Shown piece by piece: positions 22,866 to 35,383 of a stretch of DNA of 64,000 bases. The stretch spans positions 115,541,388-115,605,387 of the forward strand of contig OY829326.1 in NCBI GenBank assembly GCA_963691655.1, given 5' to 3'. The position numbers and the translations under genes are program-made. Source of the DNA: Toxonevra muliebris. Its lineage: Eukaryota > Arthropoda > Insecta > Diptera > Pallopteridae. The notes beneath the pieces are model-generated. The model saw only the letters and a program-made list of their open reading frames with translations, was not told the DNA's origin and made no database searches. Position 1 is the stretch's first letter. Each line of letters opens with the position of its first letter.

Positions 22866-24860
22866 CAAGTTCTTATCATTTCTAGAATTAGTGAGAATTG
22901 TTCCTTTTAAAAATTTTTATTTTATCACATATTTGCCAGAGGTACCTGTCATGTGTTTCGACTAGCTATTCGTTTTTAAATTGGGGTGGCATATGTTGTT
23001 AATGGGGCCCACACCGATTTATGCGAAGTTTTTATTTATCCAAATATCCTTTGCATTACAAAGCAATTTTGCACTTGCCACCACTAATTACCCTGAGCTA
23101 GTATTAATTTTGCTCCAATCTTGAGCGCGCTTTAATCAATTGCATTTTATAAATCATCATTTCTCCTCGTCAACGCAAAAATAATAAAATAAACTGTTGA
23201 TGTTGTGACAAGGTTACAATTAATGGCGATATGCTATCTATCAAGTCATCTGGCATTTGTGTGTGTGCCAGCCATCACGACCCAGAGCCACTGACATTAT
23301 CAGTACATGTAAATCAAGTGAAAATTATTTTGTAGGTAAGCGATTTTTATAACATGTAATTTGCATGCTGAACAAAAAATTTGGACACGAAGGACGACGA
23401 CAACGACGAAATTATAATCTCAGCGACGCCCGTCAACATGAGTAACACCCACAACACCTACATCAACAACAACAATAACAACAAAAGCACAGCAGAACTT
23501 ACAACATTAACTGACGCACGCAATATATTTAATTTAGTATTTTTCTTGTTGCTGTTGCGCTTTTACATACCAAATTGAGGGATGGATGGAAGGATGACGT
23601 TACTCTCACGATGACAACAAGGACGCACGTGAAAGAAAAAAAAAAACAAAAACAACGCGCTGTAGTATACCGTAAAGTCCCATGTGGGCAGTGAAGTTTT
23701 TTAATCAAGCTCCTGTCAAGTGTTTACAAACAAACAAATGCCAACATTGATTCATCAATCAAAATTTTCATGTACTCGTAAGGTTAAGTTTTAAAAAGAG
23801 GCGTATAAGAAAATTTGTTGAGTTGCAAGAACAAGTAAATTTGCATATCAAGTAGTCCCCTTCTTATTTTATGAGCTATGTACATCAGGGATAAGCAGCA
23901 AGGATAACTGGTGTCATCAATAAACAACAACAACAACAGCAGCAACAGTATAAAAAGCAACAAAACTGTCAACAAATGTTTAGAAAATTAACTGGTTAAA
24001 GTTGTTTTTGCTACTAGTTTATTTGGTTGCTGTTAGATTCTTCACCCTTAAACCCACACCTCCCACATCTTTCTCTAGCTATTCATGCTGACAAGTTTAA
24101 GTGACGAATAAAAATTACAATACCTACGCATATGTAATTTTTGAAGGGTGTGAAAACTTGAAAACAGCAACACTAACTTCAAGGCGGATTTATTTACATA
24201 CATGTGCGTGTATGTGTGTGAGTTTAAACGTTTTTCTAATGAAGTTCCTTTATGTGAGATGACATGCCAGAGCAAGAGTGAAAATAACGAATATGCTGCA
24301 GTGAGGGGCTGAGAATTTAAACGGTATACCGTTGCCGATGCTGGTGTCAAACTTAATGAATGAATGAATGAATGTGTTGAAGAGTTGTCATGCTTTGACG
24401 TCATACATCTTTGTCAACATTAGTTTCAATTTTAATAAGTTTCCTTTTCCTCTCCTCGGAATTTTTGTGTTTATCTGTGTATGCGTGTGCGTATGTGAAA
24501 AATTGCTGAAACCTTCAAATTTGACACTTGTGCTGGTGATGATTTTTCTAGTAGATTTTGCTGCAATCGCGAGCGACAACTTTATTAAAAAATTCTCCGC
24601 TGAACGTTATACGAAGAAGATTAATGTCTTAAAGTGAAAAATCTTTCAACGATTTCATGTGTTACTACAGAATGCAAATTTTAATAAGGAAAACTGTTAC
24701 AGGGATAAAAAAAATCGTTGCTTATTTTATTGTAATATTTTAAATTAAGAAGACATTTTAAAGTTGTGTTGTATTTGCAAATATCTAGAAAGTAGATATG
24801 TTGCGCTATAGAAAGTTATGTTCAACTCAAAACTTTTGGTGTACCCGCCAGAGCAACAAG
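22866..24860. other. Gene-free DNA with short tandem tracts
   Basis: Caacaacaacaataac (23464-23484) and caacaacaacaacagcagc (23924-23944) runs, a gaatgaatgaatg run (24357-24373) and a TG-rich stretch (24475-24500). No supported exon or RNA. Confidence 0.5.
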
Positions 24861-24862
24861 TA

Positions 24863-26130
24863 AGGAGTGAGATCGAAAAAATCTTAACATATATAAAATT
24901 CAATAATTTTTAAAAGGTTGATCTTAGAGTTTTGATTTTTTTTTTTAATTGATAATATTTTACAAATTACAGAAAAATGTAACTTTTATAGTTCTAACCA
25001 CTATTTATGAACTCGTGGACCTTTTTTGGTAAGCTTTCCATTAGAGATTTGATAGTTGTTTCAGACACCTTTTTGGAACAGTTTGCTCATCTCCTTTTAA
25101 AATCTTCGATATTTTGGGACACCTTTTTTGTACTCTTTAAGTTTCTTTTCACAAGAGTCTAATATCTCTCCACTGGTCTTAGCTTCGGACAATTTGGAGG
25201 ATTGGCCTCTCTTGGTACAAAAACTACTATTACTGTTATTACTTTGGTACCACTCCAGAGCTTTCTTGCCGTAGTGACATGATGCCAAATCGGGCCAAAA
25301 ATATGTGGACACATTGTGCTCTCTTATGAAAGGAAGAAGTATTTCTTTCAAACATTTTTTGATGTATATTTCGGTATTTATAGAACCCACTGTAACAAAT
25401 GACTTGCTTCTTTTGCCGCAACTGCATATAGCTTGCCACACCAGGAATTTTTTAGGAAATTTTGTCTGCTTTTGGATTCTAAATTGTTCTGCGACATTTC
25501 CTCGAGCATCAGCAACATAAAAATTTTGACCCGGAAGCTGCGTAAAATCTGCCAGTACATACGTTTCGTCGTCCATTATACAATTTCCGAACCCTACTTT
25601 TGGCGTCTAAATTTTTTGCAGCATTCCTGTCTGGAACTTTTTGGATTTTGTATGTTTTCAAACCTGCATTGGCTTTAACTTTTCGCACCGAATAGTCAGA
25701 GCACTGGGCTAACCGGGCAGCTTTTCTACCAGATTTGTTTGGAGATCTTTTCAATATGCTTTCTATTTTCTTGGCTTTCCCAATATCATGTGGTCTTTGT
25801 TTTCTTCCCGAACCAGGTTTTCTATCGATGGTTAAATTCTCCTGAAACTGATTAATAACATTGGAAACAGTTTGATGGCAGAACTTCAAATCTTTGGCTA
25901 ATTTTTTGTAGGACCAATTAGGATTTTTTGAAAATGTTTAATAATTTTAAGACGTACTTCTTTTTCTTCACTCATTTTGATTAAACTCACAATAAATCAA
26001 CATGTTTGTCATTAAAAATAACAAGTGACATATTTTTCAAAGATAACTAGATCACAGAAATTTTTAAATTTTACACCCAAAAAAAATTATTAGGTAAAAC
26101 GTGTGTTAAGATTTTTTCAATCTCACTCCT
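24863..26130 (-). mobile_element. Tc1/mariner-superfamily element, decayed
   Basis: Terminal inverted repeats begin aggagtgagatcgaaaaaat on the left (24863) and, reversed, aggagtgagattgaaaaaat on the right (ending 26130), continuing into cttaaca. TA flanks both sides (24861-24862 and 26131-26132). Length about 1.27 kb. The single transposase gene is on the minus strand and broken. Confidence 0.9.
25004..25975 (-). pseudogene. Tc1/mariner-superfamily transposase, frameshifted
   Basis: Starts MSEEKEVRLKIIKHF (25975). A frameshift follows near 25925, then an HTH region (FCHQTVSNVINQF), the GSGRKQR linker, a second HTH (KAARLAQCSDYSVRKV), the first Asp in MDDETYV, the second in YFWPDLASCHYGKKALEW and, after a one-base shift, PNCPKLRPVERY carrying a Glu as third residue. 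The two frames give about 39 residues between second and third catalytic positions, though the indel makes this uncertain by one or so. A stop replaces the residue after VERY. The reading ends with a KSLMESLPKKVHEFI-type C-terminus. Inactive. Confidence 0.85.
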
Positions 26131-26276
26131 TATTTTCAAAAATGAAAACAGTTTTAACTTTGAAATACGTTTGTAATATCGACATTTTAATTTTTTTAAC
26201 TGTCTAAGCTCAAACCAGCCAGCTTCGTCAATAAGCTGGTTGAACTTTATTAGTTTGGCTTGAGGCATGGTAAGCC

Positions 26277-26600
26277 GACCAAATATTCACTCCAAATCAA
26301 ATTCTCGAAAAGACCCGAGAAAAAGAAATCGATACCCACCACTTAGTCGTGGATTATAAAGCCACCTACGACAGCCGGATTAGGGATAATTTGTACGCCT
26401 CAATGTCTGGCCTGGTTTTCTAAAAGGACACTGAACACTGCATGGTGAAAATTGGAACTGAAGTATCTGCGGTATTTGATAGCAAACAAAGTTTCAGACA
26501 ATGTTATTCCTTATCGTGCAACTTATTTAATCTTATGATGGAAAAATTGATTCGAGTTGCAAACACTGACGTTGAGTCAACCGAACATTTTCCAACCAGG
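26277..26600 (+). pseudogene. RTE-type LINE reverse transcriptase fragment
   Basis: The frame reads DQIFTPNQILEKTREKE, then THHLVVDYKATYDS (RT motif A, with its catalytic Asp) and RIRDNLYASMSG, ends at a stop, and resumes in another frame with SFRQCYSLSCNLFNLMMEK (motif B region) near 26490-26545. This spacing and wording are those of RTE-clade LINEs, but the region between A and B is shortened and the YADD box is absent. An isolated, inactive fragment. Confidence 0.75.
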
Positions 26601-26812
26601 ATAAGGAGTCTCGTCGTGGAAATCTCACGAGAATCGAGAGCAGAACGAAATATAACAGACACTACTCTCACAGCGGACAAAAATAACTGTCAATTAGTCA
26701 CTCATCCTCCTCTTTCTAATGCATAGCGCTGAAAAGATGTTTGAGATTGTTGGAAGCATTCGAGGGTGAGATACTTCGTAATCTAATTAGTTAAATTATT
26801 GCAGCACATATA

Positions 26813-26842
26813 CAGTGAGTCACGAAATTGATCACAAAAAAT
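26813..26842 (+). other. Solo Tc1-like terminal repeat
   Basis: TA followed by cagtgagtcacgaaattgat and cacaaaaaa resembles the terminal repeat of the element at 9855-10349 with two or three changes. No partner end was seen within reach, so it is a relic end. Confidence 0.45.
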
Positions 26843-27487
26843 AACATTTTGAGGACGACAAATTAAGGAAAGAGAAAAGTTTTTAGACGCAAGGGGAAAA
26901 CAAATTTTTAAATCTAAAAGCCCCACATTGGTCATGAAAGTTCCGGAATTTTTATCATAATTTTCGATTTTTCAAAAATTTTTAACCAAGATTTGTTTCA
27001 AAGTTCAGAGCTCAGTTATTACTTTTTATAAAAGGAAACATACATAATGCAAAAAATTTATTATTTATTATTTATTCTAAAATTCAAAAATCTTCTTATG
27101 GCTTTGAGCCTCTTCTGGCCAATGAGAAATTGTACCTAAAATGTGCGAATTGTACCAATTGTACCTTGTAGTTCGAAAAAGTCGGAAAAAGTTACAATTG
27201 TACCTACTTTTTCATCACTGGTCTGAGGTAGTCAGAAATTCAAAGCCAATAAGAGGCTGTCTGCGGCAATCATAAGTCATACAAAGCTACAGAGAAAATA
27301 AAAAAAATAGAGGTAATTAGAGGTCACATCCAAAGGCAATAATAGAAAATAAAGCAATATAATTCAGTCAAAAGTTACAGATATCAAAAAAGCTCTCAAA
27401 AGCCGCCCAAGTCATTTAAAAGCAACAAAAAGTTCAATTCAAAAGCAATAATTCAATGCTTTAACGATAAAAAGTTCAATGTATTAA

Positions 27488-28006
27488 CCCTTAAATACCC
27501 ACTGGTCACTGCAGTGATCAACCACTTTAGCAGCTACCTGTGCCGCCATTTTACGTTCGCCATTTAAAATAAATATCTGATTTTACTGACAAAAGATTTC
27601 TTTATCAATACGTACAAACAAGAATCCAAAAATGACAACTTTCACATAATTACAGTTATTTTTAGCTCGGAAAGCAAGTTTGGCAAGAATTTTGAACTAC
27701 ATACAGAAAATAAGGTTTTTTATTTTCGAATTTTTGTATAACAAATAAATTGCCGGGTTAAAAAATTTGTGTCAAACGGTATGGCATAACACTAAATAAT
27801 TGTTTTTAAAAATTATTGCTCATGTATTTTAACTTATTCTCCAGATAATCCCCAAACAGTACTACTGTGGCCAACCATGTAAATCGAAATTACGGCACTT
27901 TAAACTAATTTATTTGAAAACTCGTAGAACAAACGTTGCTCGGAATCCCTAATACTACCTCTAAGTATGTTTTTAATTTAAATCAGACGTATTGGGCATT
28001 TAAGGG
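27488..28006 (+). mobile_element. TTAA MITE (piggyBac-type), copy 1
   Basis: TTAA at 27484-27487 and 28007-28010. The ends are cccttaaatacccactggtc and, reversed, cccttaaatgcccaatacgtc. 519 bp, no coding sequence. Just inside the left end is an 18-base near-palindrome, tggtcactgcagtgatca. A sister copy in opposite orientation lies at 53308-53796 and is closely similar along its whole length. Mobilised, if at all, by a piggyBac-superfamily transposase not present here. Confidence 0.88.
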
Positions 28007-28010
28007 TTAA

Positions 28011-30533
28011 TTGCCAAACAATGTATAAAGTTTGAATTTGTATGAACTAGTCACATATACAGTCATAAATAAGTTCAAACTAATGCCAATATCACCGAAA
28101 TTGAATGCTTAATTTTTAGAAAAAAAAAAAAAAATTAAAAATGTAATTCATAATGAATACGCAATACTACCCCATTTTCATTTTCATTTCATGCTGCTGG
28201 TCCCCCCATGGCATGACATCGAAATATGAGCAAGCAAAAAATAGCTCAATTGTGCGTGCTTAAAGCAAAAACATTTGCACAATTGTGAATTTGTGGTGAC
28301 TTCGGTTGCATTTCATTGAGCATAGATTGGCAGTGCTGTGGAAAAAGCACGTTTCAGCATAAAAATTCCAGTGAATTTTGTACTCGTTGTGACCATTTTA
28401 CCAGCTAGCAGCATCCTATTCTACCTCCTTCCACGCATACTATGCATATGTACAACAAAATGTTGCATATATAATATTGTGTTACTTTGTGTGTTTGAGC
28501 CGCACGCAAATTTCGAAATTAAGCAAACATTTTATGAAATTGAAATTGAAAACGTACTATTTCGCAAAATAAAACCGAGCATATTTTTAGAAAGAATCAA
28601 CCCAGCAAAAAAAAAAAAAACAAAAAAGGGTGAATGGGTGAACGGATATGCATGGCATAGCTATATACATACGGCACAGTGCCAGTGTTGCCGTGTTGTT
28701 TAGAATTTTTAATGTAATATGTGTGTTTTTCGTTTTGAATTTGTATGCATTGTATTTCATTGTATTTGTTTGTTTGTTTATTGTCGTGATTTGGAAAATT
28801 TTTCGAACAATAAAAAAACATCTCTCATTCAGCATCGACACTGCCAACTATTGCCACCCACCGTATTGAAATTATTCATATTGATTTGGTTCTTGTTGTT
28901 GTTGTTGTTGATACTATACAAATATTGTTTTTTGTTGCACTTAACAATAGAGGCAACATTGGCCAATATGTGTGGTCTTTAGTGATTTATTTGTTTGCAT
29001 GGAACGGTGCAAGGATATGATTAGTTTCATAATTTTAGTGCAGTATTTTATGGTAGCAATTTGTGTCGAGTTTCTAAGTTGTTATTACCTACCATTGGAA
29101 AGAAATGTGAGTAAAAAAATTGAATTAAAAATAACATCAAATAAGTGGGAATAATAACAACAAAACTTGTCAAGTAGAAAGTGAATGTAAAATTTATATG
29201 CTTTAAAATATTAACCAGCATACTTCAAAGCGAGATATTGTATTAAACAGAAAAGTCACCCCTTTCTGCATTCCACTTCCTAGCCGGAGCATTACACATT
29301 TATAGGTAAAATATGTGCCAAGGATCTGTGTATGAAATTAGCTACAAGTACCTAGCCATAAACCTCATAACAATTCTGCACAAGTATAAAGAGAAATTCA
29401 TATTCAATATCAATTTGCCTTGCCATTGGAACCCTTCCTTCATTTCTTTTCTTTTTACTACTTTCAAGATTATTTATGTGTCAAGTGGGAAAAGAACACA
29501 CTAAAAAAAAAAAATGTCACAGCATCACACACACATCGGTGATTATTTGCTGGTAAATGCTAATATTTACGTGCTTGTGCTTGAAAGAAGAAAGAAAAAA
29601 AGCAAAAGACGCAAGTGCATTAAACCATAATTGCTTAGATTGGAATACCCCAAAAACTTAAGTGTTTGCCAATATCAAACACGTTTGCCTTGAATAATGT
29701 GGTAATCGCTTGCATAAAAGGCGACAAATCATTTATGCTTTATTTCCCTTTGGAAATTGTTAGCTTCCTTGTATATTTCTTTCTTAGATTATGTATGTAG
29801 ACAAGGGTGTCACAAGCGTTGTCTATGCGCTGCAACCCTTCTACCTATTTATTTATTTATTTTTCTTTGATAAATTTTATCTATGTCATTTTGTTTATGC
29901 TAAACCGCTTTAACCCCACAGCCTCTCATACATTGTTGCAATAGAAAATTTCTTCTTTTTTTTCTCTTGTTTATGTTTAACCACTTAACTAGAAACACTC
30001 CCCATTCAACTCGGCAGCATCACCAACACCGTCACCTAAAGCGTTATTGTAATGAGAATCTTTTTCCTCTGGAATCATTTCGTCTATAAAAATAATAAAA
30101 TTTGATATTTTATGTAATTTTTGCTACGTAAATTAAGTACTAAAATATTATGGTACCAACGGGATTTTGAAAGGATTTTTCTTTTTATTTCATATAAGAG
30201 TCCGAGTGTTAAAGTTAAAGGGTTTTTGTTTTGGTAATTCAGGCGATAATGATAAATGTGGTATAAGAATTGCGCACTTATCATAATTGAAATGGAAGAG
30301 CCGGGAGCTACATACACTTGACCTTTGCTATTTTTTAAGATACGACAAATGAATTCTTGAGGTCAATATTAAAAGGTTGACCTTAAAGTAGGAAAATATA
30401 TGGATACACATCAGTTATGGGAAATGCACATCACGAGAAGCCATTTGATTTGCCCATTTTACCAATAGAGCATGCAGAAATCAAGTTTGAAGGGAGTCAT
30501 ACCAATTTTTACTTTTTGTTAAATATAAAATAG
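28011..30533. other. Gene-free DNA with simple tracts
   Basis: A runs near 28118-28134 and 28606-28620, a GTT repeat near 28892-28911 and an ATTT run near 29852-29870. Several short frames overlap on both strands around 28.4-28.9 kb without any recognised domain. No exon supported. Confidence 0.5.
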
Positions 30534-32171
30534 CACAGTCCAACAAATTAAGGCTTTTTGGCTGCAACAGAATAGCTACCCTATAACCCTGAAAGGGTAT
30601 ATTCTATAGGCCATTTTTGTAAAACAAACTTATAGTCCAGCACGTCTCAGTTTTTTTTCACAGTGGGTCAAATTTTTTTTATTTTGGTCGAAGGGAGCTG
30701 AATACTAAGTGCAAAAAGTGTCTGAGGAAAATCTTATTGGCAAAGTTGTACAGTAGAATTTTTCAAGGGACATTTCTGTAGAACATTTTAACCCTTTAGT
30801 TCCTCTTTTTATGGGACAATTTGACCACTTTTTTGATGAAAAACTGAAAAGTTCTTTCAAAAGAGATATTTAAGGATTAAAATGTTCCACAAAAGTATTT
30901 GCCTGAAAATTTTACTAGAGGTCACCAAAGACATAAAAGTCATATATATAACGGTTAACGGTTACGAAAAGGAAATAACAGCCTACCCACATAAATAAAA
31001 TGTACTATAATGTGAATACAGCATTATGATTAATTTAGATAACTGTAACATTAATTTTGACCAACAAGGGGACGTCCCCAGGAGTCTGGCGTCGATTTTT
31101 CTGATTTTCATAAATGTTGTAGGGATCAAAAGCTAATAGACACGTAGGGTATACAGGGTGACAATCGTAAAGTGACGCACACATTTCAGCAGTTATTTGC
31201 AAAAGGACGTACTTCCATTAAGTACAATTAAGTGTTAACATTGCTGAATATATAAGCATTCATTTAAACCCCTCCTCATTCAATATAACCTCCTTTAGCC
31301 TGCACACATGCCTTCAATCGATCCGGAAATCGTAGGACTGTTCGCCGCAGGACTTCCTGATCAATTTCAGTCCAGGCTTGCTCTAATGAATTTGTCAGCG
31401 ACTCCAGACTGTGGTGTTGAGATGCACAAGCCTTACTCTCTAAAATACTCCAAATAGAGTAGTCCATTGGATTCAAGTCTGAGGAGTATGGTGGCCATTC
31501 TTGAAATGTTATGAATCCAGCAAAATTGTATTTTGTCCATGTTTGCGTTAATTTTGCCATGTGGAAAGGTGCAGAATCTTGCTGGAAAGTCCAGTTTTCA
31601 TTTCCAAATGTATCTTGGGCCCAGGGAAGAACATGTTCATTCAAAATGCTCCGATAAACAACCTGGTCAATTTTAACACCCTCTTCAACGAATATTAGAG
31701 GGGTTCTGGCATTAGCGGAAACTCCAGCCCATACCATATCGGAAGCTGGCTTTTGAACTCGGCCAACAGTCCTACTTTGTTGCCATTATGATGTTAGCCA
31801 CATTCGGTCATTTTGCGCATTGAAATGTTGTTCAACCGTGAAATGTTGTTCAACCGTGAAATTTTTTCATCTGTAAACAAGATATTTTCAACATTTTTTA
31901 ACACGGAGGAGCGTAGCAACGCCTTGCATCTTTGCAGTCGCAAATCTTTCTTTTTTTGTGTCAGATCTTGAGCTTTTCGGAGCTTGTACGGCTTAAGATT
32001 AAGCTTTGATTTTGAAATGATTCGCACTGTTTCACGGTTTACTCCCACTTCCTTAGCGATTTTTCTCATTGAGCGCCTTGGATTTCGCTTGATTCGTTTA
32101 CGAATTTTTTCTGTTAAACCAGTAGTGGCAACTGTTGAAAATTTTCCCCGGTCTCTATCTCCGAAACCCCC

Positions 32172-35100
32172 GCTAATCTAGAAATATTAAACATAGGGAA
32201 TGAACCTACGTTTGTTACTAGAGTTAGGAAAGAAGTATTAGACATAACAGTATGCAGTCCAAATATAGTAGGACTAGTCAAGAACTGGAGGGTATCCAAA
32301 GAGGACTCACTCTCTGATCATAAAATCATAGAGTTCCTCCTAGAGGGCACAAGTACCGAAATACCTTCCTTTAGAAATCCCAGGAAAACAAACTGGACAG
32401 AATACATAGAAGTACTTAAGTGTAACTTAGAAGGTATTAAATCGTGCAAGGTGATAAAAAATCATCATGAGCTCGAATATTCCGTAAATGAACTTAACGA
32501 AGCAATACTAGATGCTTTCGAGGGCAGCTGCCCGGAAAAAGCGGAAAGTCTAGGAAAGGACGCCATATGGTGGAATAGTACCCTAAGTGACATTAGAACC
32601 GAAGTACGTAGGCTCCATAATGGAGCAAAACGGAACGGACAATGGCAAGCTTATCGGGATAAACTAACAGAATATAATAAAGAAATTAGGAAGGCTAAAA
32701 GAACTAGCTTTAGGAACTTCTGCGACAATATCTCATCTCTACCTGCTGCATCAAGGATATATAAAACCTTTGCAAAAGCAGGGCAGGACATGAGAATGGC
32801 GCTGAAGAAATCAGATGGCAGCTTCACCTGTAATGAAAAGGAAAGAGCAGAATTGCTACTAGCAACACACTTCCCTGGAAGTGTTGGGTTAGAGAGCAGG
32901 AATTCAGAGGAGCAGCCTGGAAGAATAAACAGAGTAGACAGGAAGGTAGCAGCAGAAATATGCTCTGCGCCTAGATTGGAATGGGCGTTAAACACTTTTC
33001 AACCATTTAAATCGCCTGGTCTTGACGGCATATTTCCTGCTCTATTACAGAAGGGCATAAAGGAAATATTGCCATTCCTTATTAATATAGGGAGAAGTAG
33101 CCTCGCTTTTGGGTACATACCAACAGCTTGGCGAAGGGCAAAGGTGGTATTTATACCAAAAGTGGGCAAAAAAGATACCACCAACCCTAAGTCCTTCAGA
33201 CCTATAAGCTTAACATCGTTTATGTTGAAAACACTTGAAAAGGTGGTTGACAACTTTATACGATGTAAAGTCTTAGACACAAATCCATTGCACCCCAATC
33301 AGCATGCATATAGAGCAGGCAGGTCTACCGAGACAGCTCTGCATGACTTAGCGGGGAAGATTCAAGGGGCACTAGATGTGAAAGAAGTAGCAGTATGTGC
33401 TTTCCTGGATATAGAAGGAGCTTTCGACAACACCTCACACGAGGCTGTCAATAACTCTCTAAGGCGAAGAGGAGTAGATAACACAACATCTAGATGGATG
33501 TCAGAAATGCTCTCCTCTAGAACAGCTGAGATGGAAACAGGGCTAGGTACCATATCAGTCAGCACAACCAGAGGATGTCCACAGGGAGGAGTATTATCGC
33601 CTCTAATGTGGAGCCTGGTAGTAGACGAACTTTTAATGAAACTCTCAGAGGCGGGCATAGACTGTCAAGGGTATGCGGACGATATAGTCCTCGTAGCCAG
33701 AGGGAAATTTGAAGAAACTCTCTGTGACATTATACAAAGAGGGCTAGGTATTACTAGGAGATGGTGCAGGTCGGTAGGGCTAAATATTAACCCTGCAAAG
33801 ACCACTATAGTTCCATTTACCAGGAAAAGATCACTCCCGCGCTGGAAACCGATATCACTAGCTGGGGAGATTATTGAACAAAAGCAAGAGGTAAAGTATC
33901 TGGGCTTAGTATTAGATAGTAAACTCACATGGAAAGCGCATGTTGAGGCAGTGACAAGTAAAGCCACTCGCGCTCTAATGGTATGCAGAAGGCTAGCAGG
34001 GAAAACTTGGGGATGTAAACCAAGTGTACTGCGCTGGATGTACACAATGATGGTAAGGCCAATCATTACATATGGAGCATTAGCGTGGGCAAGGAGAACT
34101 CAACTAAAAACAGCAAAAGCTAAATTGGGGAAAGTTCAAAGGTTGGCATGTATCTGTATAACAGGAGCGATGAGAACATGCCCGACTGCTGCACTAGAGG
34201 TACTATTGGAGCTCACTCCATTACACCTCGTGATAGAGAATGCCTCCAAGGCAGCAATCGTAAGAGGAACAAGAAATAAAAGGTTGACGAGGAGATCTAT
34301 AGGGCTTGGAGACCGAGATAACCCGGCGAAAGACAACTATCTCTTGGACTGTCCGCAGGACAGAATGGACAAACAGTATAGTTTTGAGAAACACTTCGTT
34401 GCGAAACTTAGCAGTAAAAACGAATGGGAGAGTGTAGAAAATAACTACACACTCAAAGAACACACGATTAAGTGGTATACAGATGGGTCACGTACCGAGG
34501 ATGGAACTGGGGCAGGGGTATTTGGGCCAAGAATCAAACACTCTGAGCCGATGGGGAAGTATCCTAGCATCTTCCAAGCTGAAATCCATGCAATTAGCAC
34601 ATGTGTGCAATTCAACCTGGATAGACAGTACAACCGGCAAGATATCGCTATCATGTCGGACAGCCAAGCAGCCATTCGAGCATTATGCTCCTTTGAGATC
34701 ACCTCTAAGTTGGTGTGGGACTGTTTGAGCAAGCTCAATCGACTGGGCAATAACAACAAAGTCGCTCTATGCTGGGTCCCTGGACACGCAGGAATTGAGG
34801 GTAATGAGCAGGCAGACGAGCTTGCAAGAAAGGGGGCAGCAACCACTTTCGTGGGACCTGAACCCTTCTGTGGAATAGGAGATAGCGTAATCAGGGAATT
34901 ACTCAGGCAAGAAGAGAGGAACAAGAGGCAAGAACTCTTTACCAATCTTACGGGACTGAGGCAATCCAAAGCGCTTTTAGGTAATTATAATAAGAGTAGA
35001 TACGCATTCTGCATTGGTCTCAACAAAAACAGTTTGCGCATATTAGCTGGTATTCTGACTGGGCATTGCGGGCTCAGAGAACACCTTTGCAAGATAGGGG

Positions 35101-35300
35101 TTGAGCAAAGCTCAATTTGTAGGTTTTGTAATGAGGAAGACGAATCATCAGAACATATTTTAGCTCAATGTGGAGCACTGATCCACAAAAGAAGGAAATG
35201 TCTGGGCATGCACCAAGTACCCAGTACCGAACTGGCATCCATAGATCCGGGCGCAATACTCAAATTCTTGAGGGAGACTGGACTGGATGAGGTACTCTAG
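32172..35300 (+). CDS. LOA-like LINE polyprotein (ORF2), lacks N-terminus
   Basis: Open for 1042 codons to a TAG. Residues 1-70 are the end of an AP-type endonuclease (EPTFVTRVRKEVLDI, then SLSDHKIIEF, with the DH catalytic pair). Reverse transcriptase follows: KSPGLDG near residue 280, FLDIEGAFDN (motif A) near 412, GCPQGGVLSPLMW (motif B) near 475, GYADDIVLV (catalytic box) near 500. An RNase H domain has YTDGS near 770, FQAEIHAI near 802, MSDSQAAI near 829 and WVPGHAGIEGNEQADELA near 868, so all its acidic residues are present. A Cys-rich C-terminus, CRFCNEEDESSEHILAQC, is near 984. RT plus RNase H in this order fits the LOA clade (R1 and I are the alternatives). No native start codon remains, so it is unlikely to be expressed as a full enzyme. 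Confidence 0.93.
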   Translation, partial: ANLEILNIGNEPTFVTRVRKEVLDITVCSPNIVGLVKNWRVSKEDSLSDHKIIEFLLEGTSTEIPSFRNPRKTNWTEYIEVLKCNLEGIKSCKVIKNHHELEYSVNELNEAILDAFEGSCPEKAESLGKDAIWWNSTLSDIRTEVRRLHNGAKRNGQWQAYRDKLTEYNKEIRKAKRTSFRNFCDNISSLPAASRIYKTFAKAGQDMRMALKKSDGSFTCNEKERAELLLATHFPGSVGLESRNSEEQPGRINRVDRKVAAEICSAPRLEWALNTFQPFKSPGLDGIFPALLQKGIKEILPFLINIGRSSLAFGYIPTAWRRAKVVFIPKVGKKDTTNPKSFRPISLTSFMLKTLEKVVDNFIRCKVLDTNPLHPNQHAYRAGRSTETALHDLAGKIQGALDVKEVAVCAFLDIEGAFDNTSHEAVNNSLRRRGVDNTTSRWMSEMLSSRTAEMETGLGTISVSTTRGCPQGGVLSPLMWSLVVDELLMKLSEAGIDCQGYADDIVLVARGKFEETLCDIIQRGLGITRRWCRSVGLNINPAKTTIVPFTRKRSLPRWKPISLAGEIIEQKQEVKYLGLVLDSKLTWKAHVEAVTSKATRALMVCRRLAGKTWGCKPSVLRWMYTMMVRPIITYGALAWARRTQLKTAKAKLGKVQRLACICITGAMRTCPTAALEVLLELTPLHLVIENASKAAIVRGTRNKRLTRRSIGLGDRDNPAKDNYLLDCPQDRMDKQYSFEKHFVAKLSSKNEWESVENNYTLKEHTIKWYTDGSRTEDGTGAGVFGPRIKHSEPMGKYPSIFQAEIHAISTCVQFNLDRQYNRQDIAIMSDSQAAIRALCSFEITSKLVWDCLSKLNRLGNNNKVALCWVPGHAGIEGNEQADELARKGAATTFVGPEPFCGIGDSVIRELLRQEERNKRQELFTNLTGLRQSKALLGNYNKSRYAFCIGLNKNSLRILAGILTGHCGLREHLCKIGVEQSSICRFCNEEDESSEHILAQCGALIHKRRKCLGMHQVPSTELASIDPGAILKFLRETGLDEVL

Positions 35301-35383
35301 GCAGATTAGACTAGAAAGAAAAGAGGGACGTACAATAGATCTTATAGGTCGCGGTACAACGACAGGAACCTCTATAATACAAT
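32172..35383 (+). mobile_element. LOA-like LINE, 5'-truncated, young insertion
   Basis: Bounded by a 6-bp target duplication accccc (32166-32171 and 35384-35389). The uninterrupted site is visible in maT copy 1 (around 14011-14022). The 5' end starts inside the endonuclease domain; the 3' end has a short untranslated region with gtacaatagat and cttataggtcgc and a weak AT tail (ataatacaata). The frame is open throughout, unlike almost everything else here, which suggests a recent insertion. 5' truncation is the usual outcome of target-primed reverse transcription. Confidence 0.92.

Noticed and set aside
28338..28982. Cluster of overlapping frames on both strands
   Set aside because: AT-rich, hydrophobic low-complexity translations without motifs; frames on opposite strands mirror each other.
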